From: Dreissena polymorpha
Taxonomy: Eukaryota; Mollusca; Bivalvia; Myida; Dreissenidae
Length of the DNA: 64,000 nt
NCBI RefSeq assembly: GCF_020536995.1
Contig: NC_068359.1
Coordinates: forward strand, 79,621,867-79,685,866
Direction: 5' to 3'
Numbering within the stretch: position 1 is the first letter of the stretch; the number at the start of each line of letters is the position of its first letter. Below, piece by piece: positions 45,660-58,200 of the stretch. Below the pieces are notes generated by a model, which made no database searches, was not told where the DNA came from, and saw nothing but the letters and a program-made list of their open reading frames with translations. Made by a program: the position numbers and the translations under genes.

Positions 45660-48205
45660 TTTTTTTGCGGGGGGTCCTGATATTGACAATTGCCGCCCCT
45701 CTACCTCTACAACCAATTCTCACCTCTTACACCCCTAACCGCCGTGTTCCGTGCAACGCAATCTCGCACAGAAAGAGTGTCAAGGACATTAAGTGCCCGG
45801 ATGAGATAGCGTGACAACGAGTCATCAAAACAAACACCGCATTAGACATTCGTATAGATAACACAGTTTACATACGTTTTTGGAATATTTGACCTGACCT
45901 ATGACAACTCGATTTTGTTTTAAACACTTGTAGATGTATTGATTAGCACTGTGTTTTGTTTCTAGTAACCATCATTTACAACTGTACAAGCATTTATGTT
46001 CGTCGGTATTAAATTTTGTTTTGTTTTTAATTAAAACAAGAAATATCTTTTAAAAAGATATACGGCGTTGATTGTGGTCGATGTTTATGAACGATCAAAA
46101 TTTATCTCTATGAGATAAAAAGTAGCGGATGCCTTTTTTCTGCGCAGTTCTTAGCTACATCATAAGCAAATCAATTACGGGGTGTTGCGCCAGATTTCGT
46201 GGCTTATTTTGCTTTATGTGATATTATTACTCAGATATCTATATTTACAGAATAGAAAAACACAAGAAACATGAAAATAAACGATTGCATATAGGTCAGC
46301 CGGCAATACTCGAATCTTATTTAATTGCATAATTATAGTATAGTGAATTATTGTGCTCATGCTTAATAAACTGGTCTAAATGGATAAATATTTCTAATTA
46401 TTTTTATCAAAATTGGTCCTTATCATGCAAATGTTGAAACCATATTAAAAATCGATGATTGACATACCACAATAATATCGCCGAATATCTTTATTTAGTA
46501 TCTTTCTGATCAAAACAGACTTCAAGTGCACAAAGTTTACGAGACGGCGTTTATATAAAGATTTCTGCAACTGACCGCAACCTGACCTTGATACCTTGCG
46601 GATTGGAATGCAATGCATTACATTCAGTACGTTATTGTCAGTTAGACCGGTGTAACACAATGATCGCAACCCCTTCTGCGAACTCCGGTGATGAACTGTA
46701 TATAAACTCTGACTTTCACAAATGGCCGCGAGTTGACCCGAAACCTCGCGGGTTGAAATGCAATGCAAGTAAGTACTAAATATGACAACATAGCTACTAG
46801 TATAAACGCTTTTGCGCTGGTAATTCTCTGAAAATAAAAGGTGAACGCACAAACTGTATTTATGTCGAAAATTGATTGTAAAACTGTTCTATCTATTGAG
46901 CCTTTTCATTAGAGATAAAATTGTTTCATGCAGTAAAACAGTGTTACAAAGACGCGGATATGTTTCCAATGTTATGGTGTTATACTCAAATCAGCCAATG
47001 GAATAAATGAAGTGTATTCATTCGTACCTAGCCGCGGGAAATTTTATTTGAGTATTATTGGACACTTACAAAGGTCAAGTCAGGGTGAAAAGCTGGCTTA
47101 ATACAGCTTACGCCGAAAAAGCGACATCTTTTGAACAGCACCTTGGATGCATAAATGCGTGGGTCTCTTATTTGGGGAAAAAAAAGACATTGAGTAAGTC
47201 ATTTCCGATGTGTTTGTGTACAATTCGTAAATCAAAAAAATCGATCTCCATTCGAGAAGTTCTTTAGATGTTTCCCATGGACCCAAATAACTTGTTTTGT
47301 TCTCAGGAACTGAATTTGGGAATGTCTGTATAAACCTTTGGCTTTCTGTTATTAGTATATCTAAAATAAATTGTTTTTGCCATCAATGTGATATTTCTCA
47401 CGAGATAAATTGATATACGGTACATCATGATAATAAATTAGTCATATCCTCTCATACATCCTCTTACACACTTGACATCAACTTTTACACAGATACAACG
47501 GATCGTTAATGTGCCCTTTTTGTTCATGTACTGATCGTATAGGCGTGTACCGATGTGGTCCATTTTATACATGTAAGTGATTGTAAGTTTTTCACCTACG
47601 AGTCGGGAGGTCGAAGGTTCTAGTCTCGCCCCTTGAGTGACTTGATAGGGCCGGCCGGGTATTGCTTTCCGAGAGGGATGCATTTTTTCTGTTAAACATT
47701 AAGCTAATCGTAATTACATTTCTATTACTTTGTGTCACTTTGCTCCTACGTTGCCCCCTGTAAGTCTTTCGATTCTGAGCATTCTCAGAACAGAAACCTG
47801 AAAACTGTCACGAAAATTTCCAAAATTAAATAGCATGATTGGTCTGCCTTTCTCATACAGTTAAAGTTTTATTTTTATGGATTACACTTGCCGCATTTTC
47901 TTTCGACTTTTGCCTTAATTGATATTATTGCATTGACTTTATTATAAGACGGGGTAGTCAGTTGCCTTTCAAACATCTAACATAAATGACAATCGCGTTC
48001 GACGGTTCGAGTCTTGTACGGGACTTATTTATAATATTATGATATCGTCGGTTACTGGCTTATTGCCAACCCATCAACTGGAAATTGAATGTGTATCTCG
48101 CTCATATACTTCTGAGTCAAAACATGTACCAAAATTATTCATTAACCGAGCCAATGGTTGTTACCTTTATTCGCGTGCCTCGCTCTGTAAAAAGAGATGT
48201 GATGC
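45660..48205. other. Intergenic stretch, no supported gene
   Basis: Two short tRNA-like B-box fragments occur (GGTCGAAGGTTCTAGTC near 47612; GACGGTTCGAGTCTTG near 48001). A loose direct repeat with GAATGCAATGCA and GAAATGCAATGCA is at 46530-46770. ORFs here show no family features. Confidence 0.45.
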
Positions 48206-48236
48206 ATGTGTATCAAGAGCCGTCCCAGATTAGCAT

Positions 48237-48962
48237 TTAAGTCCTTAAAGCGCTGGAGCTGAATTTTAAAGGGGCCTTTTCACAGATTTTGGCATTTTTT
48301 TAACTTATTCATTAAATGCTTTATATTGATAAATGTAAACATTGGCTCGTAAAAGCTCCAGTAAAAAATCAAGAAAAAAAAATAAAAAAGGAAAAGAACA
48401 TTGCCCGGAGCAGGTTTCGAACCAGTGACCCCTGGAGTCCTGCCATAGTCCTGAAGTAAAAACGCTCTTGCCTACTGAGCTATTCCGCCGTGTACACATT
48501 TTTGACGTATTTTATACCTTATATAAGCAATCTGTAGTTTCACAAAATTTAAAGATAAAAACAGAACTCTCCAAATTATTCAATCGTTTCGCGTTGCAAC
48601 GCTTTATTATTTTTAGGTTTTAAAATCATCAAAAGATGCATATAATGGCTGTATTAGAGCATGGTTAATGTTCAGTATTACTGTTTCCTCACAAATATCA
48701 TAACTAAAACGAAAACTTACGAATCTGAAACAACTTTTTTCAATTTTGTCAATTTACCAAAGCGTGAAAAGATCCCTTTAAAGGCCTTTGCAAACAGTTT
48801 GGATCCAGATGAGACGCCACAGAACGTGGCGTCTCATCTGGATCCAAACTGTTTGCTATTCTGATAGTATTCTTTGAACAAAATCGAAGAAAATGCTAAT
48901 TTTAAAAATTCTGCAGACGACATTATAGCAGACGACAAATTACCCAGCATGCAAAGGGTTAA
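48237..48962. mobile_element. TTAA-type MITE, family B, interrupted
   Basis: Left piece AAAGCGCTGGAGCTGAATTT; right piece GGCCTTTGCAAACAGTTTGG through GCATGCAAAGGGTTAA. TTAA is present at both outer ends. Confidence 0.65.
48271..48776. mobile_element. Terminal-repeat element carrying an antisense tRNA-like module, copy 1
   Basis: Ends GGGGCCTTTTCACAG and CGTGAAAAGATCCC are inverse, flanked by TTTAAA on both sides. On the minus strand, 48395-48490 reads as a tRNA-like head: AATAGCTCAGTAGGCAAGAG (A box) and CACTGGTTCGAAACC (B box). Confidence 0.65.
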
Positions 48963-49136
48963 GTCCACACAGGCTAATCAGCGACGACCCTTCACGCATA
49001 AACTACACGTGTCCTTCAAACGAAAAAAATCCGCAACATCGGAAAGTGTCGACCCACATTTTCTGTGCGGGCTGTACAGGCTTATCTGGGACGACGCTTT
49101 ACGCACATGCAGTAAGTCCCTATTCCCTGAGCGAGT

Positions 49137-51764
49137 CCGCAGTATTTTACTGTTCATTCGCGCTTTAGCGTTATATCGGTTCACAGAAGTACACTGGTAT
49201 CAACACAACCTTGAAATGTCGGGTTAATACCTTGTCTGCCAAAGTTCATTTGTATGCGCTAATTAGTAGAACAGACATCAGACAATGCTTCTTAATATTT
49301 CTCCACTAACAAAACCTAAATGTTAGACGCAAAAATTGCTTTTCCACAGCGGCCGTCTTACCTGCTTATTTCAACATCATAACATTCTCTTTTCAACAAA
49401 TAGGTCATGTTCTCGCAATGGATGTCACACCGCGTCTGTTCATTTGCTCTTTCTTCTATTGATCGCTCAAAAATAAATCATCAGAAAACAGCCGACAGAA
49501 TGTAGTAATATAAAAGTCAAGGATGTTTTCAAAGTGGATTTTTTTTGTATTCTGCAAATGTAAATCGCTTTATGGGTTAATTATTTTTAAACCCAAAAGT
49601 TGAGAAGTATGGAGTATCACTAATTTGCAGTTTTTGCATGTTTTAATTGTGAAATAAACTACTGCAAACTCCTGCAAAAATTACTGACAAAAACTTTGTT
49701 TCTCTAACAACCTACGTTATTTTTTCTGTCTCTCACTTTAAAAAACAACACAAACAAATGTTAAATTTTCAAAGTATTTTATTGATTTTTTTTATTAACA
49801 GTGTTTTTATTTTGGATTTCAATCCAATTTTTCTTAATGTCTAGTCCGCCCAAGTTTCTATTTTGGTTTTCAACCATTCACATTCAAAATGACAACAATC
49901 TCTATGGCAACACAAACAACCTGAACAACATTGTGACCTTCAATTATTTAAAATACAGTGAAGTAAATACCACATTCGCTTTTTAAAGTTCACCTTTAAA
50001 TTTAAGTGTACCATTGACCAGTCTATTTCAATACTATTAAAATACTGTTTACCATGAAGGTATGTGCAAACGTATATAAATGATTTACACTATAATAGTA
50101 CAATGAAAATTAAGATATATTTGGCTTCAAACCAATAAAAAATACTCAGGCAGCCTTTTTACATAATGAAACAGCGATATAGAACATACTGAGTCAACAA
50201 AAATGTAATTATCCATGATAAAGTACAATGTATTATTTAAATTCAAACACATTTTTTGTAAATATTTACAATATTTACAAATGAGTTACAAAATCTATTA
50301 AACCGAAAGCTGGCAAAGTCACATTTAATGTCAAATTAAATAACCAACAATTATTGTATTACTGTCATCAATCTTATTTGACAAATTGTCCAAAGGATAT
50401 ACATGTATTATGTACACTACAGTAATAATTAGTGATTTATTACCCCACAAACATAATTATCTTTGTTCTAACAATTAATAAAACATCCAAGCCGAAACAA
50501 AACCTACATAAGCTTTAAATATCTTAAGAGTCAATAACATTTGTATTTGATGAGAAATGGATAAAAGCAATAAATATTAAATACAGATTTTGCTTATTTT
50601 AAACATGCGAGTACAAACATAACTTTAAACTTGATTAAATATCTTTAGTAAAATACTTATAAACTTGTTTGTCATTGACAAGATGTTACTTATATTTATA
50701 AGATTTTATCCTCTAGGTCGTATACAACTGAAATAAATTACAATGAGCCTATTTGTTTCAAACACTTATAATACACTATGTACAGGAAAAAAGAACAAAT
50801 AAATTTTGAACTAAATGCACACACAAATCAGCCAATAGTCTTGTTAGGCATCTGTATATAATGATTGTGTTAATTGATCCATGAAAATAACTGCATATGT
50901 ATTAACAATGTATTTGCTTCTACAAGAAACTGTTGTTTGGACATTTGCAAATGCATGGGAAAAATCATATAATTACCTATTAGTTTAAAGTTTGCAACCA
51001 TTACACATATTTTTTGAAAACCTGTGGTTACCTAACCATCCAGATATACAACATTTTATTAGCAAACAACATTAAAGGAATCATTTTTTTATAATAAGAA
51101 TATAAATCCAATAGTACATGAGTATTGAAAACATTTAGATAGTTAAAAGATTTTTCTGATAATATTAAGAGAATATATTTGAATTTTATAGAATTCCTGA
51201 AGACTTCTACTGATTTGTTATAAAAATGTTTGCATGCAAATGACAGAACAATACCAAACCATTATACAAGATCCTTTAATAGTATAATATATGACACTTT
51301 ATTTGTTGCAAACATACACAGAGACGAAAACTTAACATGTGTCACAAACACTGAGGCATAACAACTCACTAAAATGACCAACAAGAGATAAGTACCTTAT
51401 GAAGATCATGAACATTTTTCGTGAGCAAAAACAAATCTGTTTCCAAAGCTTCAAGCTGAAGTCTGAACACTTGCAGCCAGTTTTGAACTTTTTGCTTTTT
51501 AAAAATACATATTGGGTCTTTTTTCTTCATAAGATATTTAAGTTAACAAGGAAATGGAGTATTTATGATACTTAATATTTTGTCGAGTTTTTTTAACCTT
51601 TATTGGAAGTGTTGCAAAAGTTGATCCTAAACTTTTAATCATATGATCTTGCTGTAAATGATCTAAAAAAGATTATCACGTCTTATCCATTTTTTCAAAA
51701 TATATTAACTGTTTTATAGGTTCTTAATTTTACAATGGATGTCTTCTTTACAACACAGACTATC
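49137..51764. other. Long AT-rich stretch, nothing recognised
   Basis: Low-complexity AT-rich DNA without credible exons, RNA genes or terminal repeats on either strand. Confidence 0.45.
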
Positions 51765-51770
51765 ATTAAA

Positions 51771-52266
51771 GGGGCCTTTTCACAGTTTTTGGCATGTTTT
51801 GAAATAAGTCATTAAATGCTTTATATTGATAAATGTTAACATTGGATCTTAAAAGCTCCAGTAAAAAATCAAGAATACAATTTAAAAAAGGAAAAAAAAG
51901 TAGCCGCAGCTGGACTCGAACCAGTGACCCCCAGAGTCCTGGAGTAGCCTGGGGTAAAAACGCATTAGCCCCCTCAGCTATTCTGCCAAGCATACTTGGT
52001 TGAAGTATCTTATGCATTATATGAGCAATCTTCGTAGTTTCAAAAAATTTAACGACAACAACAGAACTCTCCAAATTATTTAATCGTTGCAACGCTTTAT
52101 AATTAGGTTTTTGAATCGTCAAAAAATGCATATATTGGCTATATTAGACCATGGTAAATGTTCAGTTATACTGTTTCCTCACAAATATCATAACTAAAAC
52201 GAAAATTTGCGAATCTGAAACAACTTTTTTCAATTTTGTCAATTTACCAAACCGTGAAAAGATTCC
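51771..52266. mobile_element. Terminal-repeat element carrying an antisense tRNA-like module, copy 2
   Basis: Same ends, GGGGCCTTTTCACAG and CCGTGAAAAGATTCC, flanked by ATTAAA and TTTAAA. The tRNA-like module is present at about 51900-51990 on the minus strand but more decayed. Confidence 0.65.
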
Positions 52267-52435
52267 TTTAAAAATGCAATCTGAAGCAAACACTTCTAAA
52301 GAATCACAACTTATTTAATCACATGCCATACCCTGTTTCCCATGTAATACAACCATTACATATTTTTTAATATAACACATGTGTAAAACAACATTTTTAA
52401 GCGTTTTCATTGGCTTACAGGGAATAATCTACATG

Positions 52436-53274
52436 TGCGTCCCGAGTCTATGACGCACAAATATCGAAATAGACGCATCGTTTTGAAATGTGTGCATCCA
52501 CTAGGACGCATTGTTGAACTGTATCCGTTCAGGCATACGCGAATCACGATAGGTACGAACCATCTTGTGAACGAGTCAAAAGTGTAGCAACGAATGCTAA
52601 GTTTAACCGAATGAGGCTTGAAGACTTCAGCAAGTCTTTTGATTGGCTCTAGTCGAGCCGCTGATGTATAATACGAACCAATTAGAATCGACCTTTAAAA
52701 TAGAATGTGCTATGATATTTTCTCGAGTCCCCGCATGAAAACCTGCTTTAACTTTGTGTAAAAACTTAGTCATAAATAATACAGAAAAAATGCCTCCGAA
52801 ATAGGTGTTGAAGCTTAATAATCCAAAACAAACAAATCTAAGCTCTAATAATGGTAGGTAAACGGCTCGCAATTCGGACGTAAACAATAATATTATCAAG
52901 CTTGCAATTCGGATGTAAACATTAATATTATCATCGATTTGAATCGAGTTGAAATGTTATAACAGGTTACAGTCATGTAACAGATAATGTTAAAGCCTAT
53001 GTGAAGGCAAACAAGAAAGTGATAACTCTGAATTTGTTTTTTTTTTTGGTTTCAACAAGTTTTTGAGATTATTAAAAGTTTAATGCAAAATATAGTTATT
53101 GAGCTAGTGTGATTTAGACATATTTTCTTCACTACTTGGTATCTTTCAAAATTTGGGACCCATTCTTTTTCAAGTTGGACTCATTAATTTTGGCCTGGGA
53201 CTCATTGGTCTAAAATCTGCGAGTTCAGGGACCCATAGATAGTAAATTCTAGATTATTCCCTAGGCTAAGTTTT
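52436..53274. mobile_element. Older, shorter relative of the 57.1-kb element
   Basis: It has similar ends (AGGGAATAATCTA at left, TAGATTATTCCCT at right), the same left subterminal GACGCA repeats and right GGGACTCATTG-type repeats. A start-like segment at about 52790 (AAAAAATGCCTCCGAAATAG) aligns with the ORF start of the 57.1-kb copy but meets a stop at once. About 0.84 kb; most of the ORF is missing. Confidence 0.55.
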
Positions 53275-53415
53275 CGTTTATTGACCAATCGCATTTTGTT
53301 ATTTTGCTGCAAGGCGTCAAATGACGTCACAAAATGTAAACAACATTCGGGATTGATCATTATGTTTGCGTAAAAATTTATTAAATTTGCTCATTTAAAA
53401 GCATGTGATAAAAAA

Positions 53416-53562
53416 GATCTGACACTCGTTGTCAAATCATACCATATTTTATTAAACTCGTCCAGGAAATTCGTTAGTAAGCTCGCAAAAGGCTCGCTTA
53501 CTAACAAAGTTCCTGAACTCTTTCGATAAAATATGGTATGATATGACAACTCGTGCCAGATC
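53416..53562. repeat. 147-bp imperfect palindrome
   Basis: GATCTGACACTCGTTGTCA pairs with TGACAACTCGTGCCAGATC, and ATCATACCATATTTTAT with ATAAAATATGGTATGAT. An inner stem GTTAGTAAGCTCG/CGAGCTTACTAAC-like lies at the centre. A foldback-type MITE is likely. Confidence 0.6.
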
Positions 53563-54200
53563 CTATATTTAATTCGTTCTCATCCTATGAGGCTATATAA
53601 CATTCATAAATGCATTTGTAACTGAAACCAACCACAAACTAAACTAAAACTGAACATTTCTAAGCATTAATAATGCCAACATGACAAGCACCAAATTCCA
53701 AGTTCCTCCAACACTTCTCCATCAATCAACGAATCAAGAAGACCTTGCACATCAAAATTACAGGGGCATTGTCAATTTCTTCGGACATTTGTAAAGTCTT
53801 GCACTTTTCCACATCTCAGCCTTGTAGACAACTTGATGTGGAAGCAAAGTAGAACCACAGATCGTTGAAAAGATCGTTAGCTTAAACTGCCAAGCTGTGA
53901 AGACTGACTAGACAACCAGCTCATCCGAAACCTTATCTCAAATACCATCACACAATATCACAGACATTTTCTGTGGCATTTTATTACTTCCTCTCGAACA
54001 ATTGAAAACGCACAACCGTCGGCAAAGATTTACACCTTAGAGGTATTGAACTGAGCTCCTTCAAAGTCTATGAAAGACATTATGGAAGTCGTCAACCATG
54101 CAGTTGTATCCACTAGATCCTTTTCAGGGCTTCCCATGGCTCACAATTTTCTTCAGCCACATTTGCCTTGCTATGGCTGAAATCTTGTCATTTTGGCTAT

Positions 54201-54206
54201 TTTATT
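54201..54206 (-). promoter_or_regulatory. Possible poly(A) signal of the carrier gene
   Basis: AATAAA on the minus strand about 120 bp past the stop codon. It is the first such hexamer seen downstream. Confidence 0.4.
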
Positions 54207-54327
54207 ATTTTTTATGATGAAAATGATGGAGCCAAATAGAAATTCCTTTAGCCAATGTGTCAATTTGTAGCCACTGGCTAATTTGGCGAATGGCAGAGTA
54301 AGCCTTGCTTTGGGTCACATGGCCAGT

Positions 54328-54533
54328 TCACGAGATCTGCCAGCACTCGTAGAGGTAGACGACGAGTTCGTAGGTGGCCATCATGGTTGCCGTGTTGGGG
54401 ATCTGTCTCACGAGCTGCGTTGCTAGGCCCCTGTACAGGCCCCTGTGACCCTCCTCCTTAGCAACCAGAAAAAGGGTCTGGAAGAACGAGCGGTATTTGT
54501 TGCCTTCCTCTCGTAATCTGGTCCTTACCACCT
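54328..54533 (-). CDS. SLC25A36: SLC25A36-like last coding exon
   Basis: 206 nt; acceptor TTATTTCAG, stop TGA at 54328-54330. Encodes [19 protein letters not shown] through [13 protein letters not shown], the third carrier repeat with the last matrix and transmembrane helices. Confidence 0.93.
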
Positions 54534-55225
54534 CTGAAATAAGACACATTTAAATTATGTTTATCTTGTGTTTGCTTGATCTCCGAAACCTCTGAAATTA
54601 GACAAGTAGTGTGATTCAGGTAAACGAGGCTTAATGCGCGTGCATAAAATGTCTACACAGGCTCATCTGGGCCGACACTTTTGGCTTTTATTGATATTTT
54701 TCCGGAAAGAAAGTCTCTTCTTAACACAAATCCAGTTTAGGGGGAAAGTATTGACTGCATAGACTAATCTAGGACGACACTTTTAGTGCCTGCAGTAAGC
54801 ACTGTTTTCCCAAAACTTAAGATAAACTATTTGATCTTACATTTTTACAAGCAATATAACTCAATTCTCTTGAATGTATTTGAGCCAGTCACAAGCCTTT
54901 TAGATTATTATGACTAGTGATAGAACTTTGGTAAGTAACTAAAAAGGTGTTATAAGTGCATATTTGAGTGGTGATGTTAATACCATGTGGATAGGCAATA
55001 AAGTAAGCCAGGGCCCTCACACTACTTTGGGGGAAGGGGTCCGCAGCCCTTAGGAGGGGGAATTTTCGCGGCGTTTCCCTTTTTGGGAGATTTTTTTACT
55101 TACTCTCTCATTATTTCATTTGTACATGTTTGCACTATATTTATTGCATTTTTCATAATTTTGTATGTTTGAAAAGATTAAATTAAAATAGAATTGAGAT
55201 ATAATTATCATGAGACACATCTTTC

Positions 55226-55267
<42 letters not shown>

Positions 55268-58200
55268 ATTTTTTTTAGGGGGAATTTTTCCCTCCGAAAG
55301 GGGAAAAAAGTATACTTTTCAGGTGGGGGACTGCCGCCGAAATTCGGCAGATTTGATAGATTGAGGGCCCTGTAAGCCCAGGTTTTTGAGGAGGATCCTG
55401 CAGCCATTAATCAAATGAAGTCATAGAACTTTTTCATTTTTAATATTGGCAAAATGTACTAGACAAAATCACAAAAGTTTAAGTGTAAAAAGATCATACC
55501 ATGTGGATAGGCAATGTGTCACAAAGACTGGTGATATGAACTTTTTTATTTTTAAATGTTGGTGAAAAGTGTTAACACTAAACACAAAATTAAAACAGGT
55601 CACATGATCAAAGAGGTCACATGATCATACCGTGTGGATAGGCAATGCAGGTAGCACAGGTCTTGGAGCAGGCTCCAGCGACCATGAATCGCAGGAAGTC
55701 CGAGACGTCTCGCTCTCCAATCATGGAGCGGCTGTATTCTGCCAACCGCGCTTTCAATGCCTCATACATTACAAAATGAATGACTGTTTCAGTGACCCCG
55801 AAATAGGAGGCTGTGATGCCCTTGTAGAAACCCTTTAGTCCATGTGTGGTGTACACGTCCCTTATGCACTGTCGCACCGTCAAGCTGTTGTTTTTCCTGA
55901 AAATAGACAAAATCTTTCATGTAATTTCAAGCTAATTGTATGAAAACAATGACAGAAGGTTTAGGAGTTAATTACCGTCATTTAACCCTTTCCTTCTCAG
56001 ATACACATGTTCATGCTTTTGGCGTCCCTTAGGAAATCAAATTAAAGAACTTTATTACTAGATCCAAGTTTTAAAGGCTTCATTTCCAACCATAACATAC
56101 TGATGAGCATCAAACAGCATAAAAACCTGATTAGACTGTGAGTTACTGGCAGGCTGTCCCGGTTGTATGGTTTTTGCATATAGCCGTTTTAACATCACTT
56201 TTGAATGGAAAGGTTTAAGAGTCTGATTACAAACACAAACAACAAAATGTTGTGTTTTAAAAGTAATTGCAAAATATCCATATACAGGGTTGTTTACTAA
56301 AAAAAAAAACTTACATAATATGATATTATGTAAAACATAATATGATATTATGTACATAGATGTTCACATCAGCAAAATATATTCTGTTCTAAATCTAAGT
56401 TTTTGCATCAATAAATGCTGAGTGCACTTGAACAGAGTTTTGCTCGAAACCTTCATTTATGTACCAGTAACTGCGCACACTAACAATCCATTACCAATTA
56501 TGAAACACTTATTGCCACTGTTCCCTATGTTCTAATGGCAGATTTTAATATCTTCCAATCATCTCTGTAGGCTATGTCGCCATCAACCAGACAGACATTG
56601 AATTTTGTATTTGATGATTAAGCTTTAGTTGATAGCTTGAGGCTGTTATACATCAATGCTGTGCACAAATAATTACTCAGAGAAGTGAACGGGATATGTT
56701 TATCATTCTAAATCATAAACTTCTGATCCAATATATGTATCCCGGAAAAGCAACTTTTTGGAAAAACCCACTAATCTGCTGGTACAAATAAACATGACCC
56801 ATTTATAATTCTTTCAAAATCACACACCGTATCAACCGTTATAATTTAAAGTAAGCTATCATTGGTTGATTTAATGTACCAGCGTTGTTTGTACCGGGGT
56901 GATAAGTGGCGTTTTCTAAACTCGTGCTTTTCCGGGATAGATCTATTACATAAATTTCAGCCACGCAGAAAACTCTATAAATATGCTCTTAATATATAAC
57001 AGTTGACAGAATTGCGTACACTTTCTCTACAAAACTATGTTAAAGTACAATTTTCCACACTGAAGATGATCTGTTTTTTGAGCTTCATTATAGAGTTAAT
57101 CTCAGTGATTAATCTAGGTCCGCGTCCTGCGTCTCTGACGCATCAAAATCGGAAAAAACGCACCGTAGCGAAGTATGAGCGTCCTCGAGGACGCATACAA
57201 ATCCGTGTTTGTATTTCTCACGAATGCATATATTTTACGACGCCGTATGTATCACGCTGTTAAAATTCTACAAGACACATTTTCATTGGCTTACAGAGCC
57301 GCATATGCTAAAAATAACCAATCAGTGTATTCGTTCTAAATTTGCTTCGTCGAGATTAATTTTAAAGAGCCCGGATGATAATATTCGTTCGGCTGCATTA
57401 AGAAAAAATGCCACCAAAGAAAGTGTTAAAGCTTGACACAAAGCAGCAAACTCTTGTTAATTTTTGGCGGCCCGATACTGGCGGACATGATGACTCGCTC
57501 GATTTATCCGCGAGTGTTAACGAAGAGAAGGAACAACCAAGCGCAAGCGTCCGAGATGTAAGCCAGCCAAAGAAACGTGAGTTTTTGACCAAATGGCTTT
57601 CAATGTACTCTTGGCTTAGATTTGTTGAAAGAACAGACACGCATGACAACTTTATGTATTGTTCTATTTGCGACGAGAACAACGCTAAAAATAGCATGGT
57701 TCAACAAATGCACAATAGAAACTACCAGAATACAACTTTGGTACGACATGCAGGTCACCCAGACCATGTAAATGCTGTACGTGCTGTACCCCAAATGAAA
57801 CAAAGCCTGGCTGTAGCTTTGCAAAAGGGCTCATCTGATAAAGATAAAGCTATTGAAGTCATGTTCAAGACACTTGAATGGATGATCAAGGAGGATTTGC
57901 CTTTGTCAAAATTCCAATCTCTTGTTCAGTTGCTTCATGATTTCAATGTAAAGGACTTAGAAATTTCAGTTATGGAGGTCAAAAAAGGATCGGAGAGTCT
58001 ATGAGTTCAAGTGACGATATTATATTTGAAACGGTGAACTCATAGACTCAGTGTTAACAGTTAACTTTATAGTTCTTCTTTTTTAAGTTTTTTTTTCTCA
58101 TTTATTATTATTGTTTTTCATTTCTAGTCAGCGAAATCTAGTAAGGGAAATTCTAGTCTTGTCAGTTGATTAAAAGTTTAAAAAAAAATGTGTTTGTGCT

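Larger units (their letters stand above)
48206..49136. mobile_element. Foldback MITE split by nested insertions
   Basis: The left fragment GCCGTCCCAGATTAGCA ends near 48236. The right fragment resumes at about 48963 with ACACAGGCTAATCAGCGACG and runs to CCCTGAGCGAGTC. The gap holds a family B TTAA element with another element inside it. Confidence 0.65.

Noticed and set aside
46445-46852. 135-codon minus-strand ORF
   Set aside because: No family features, and it covers a loose direct repeat.
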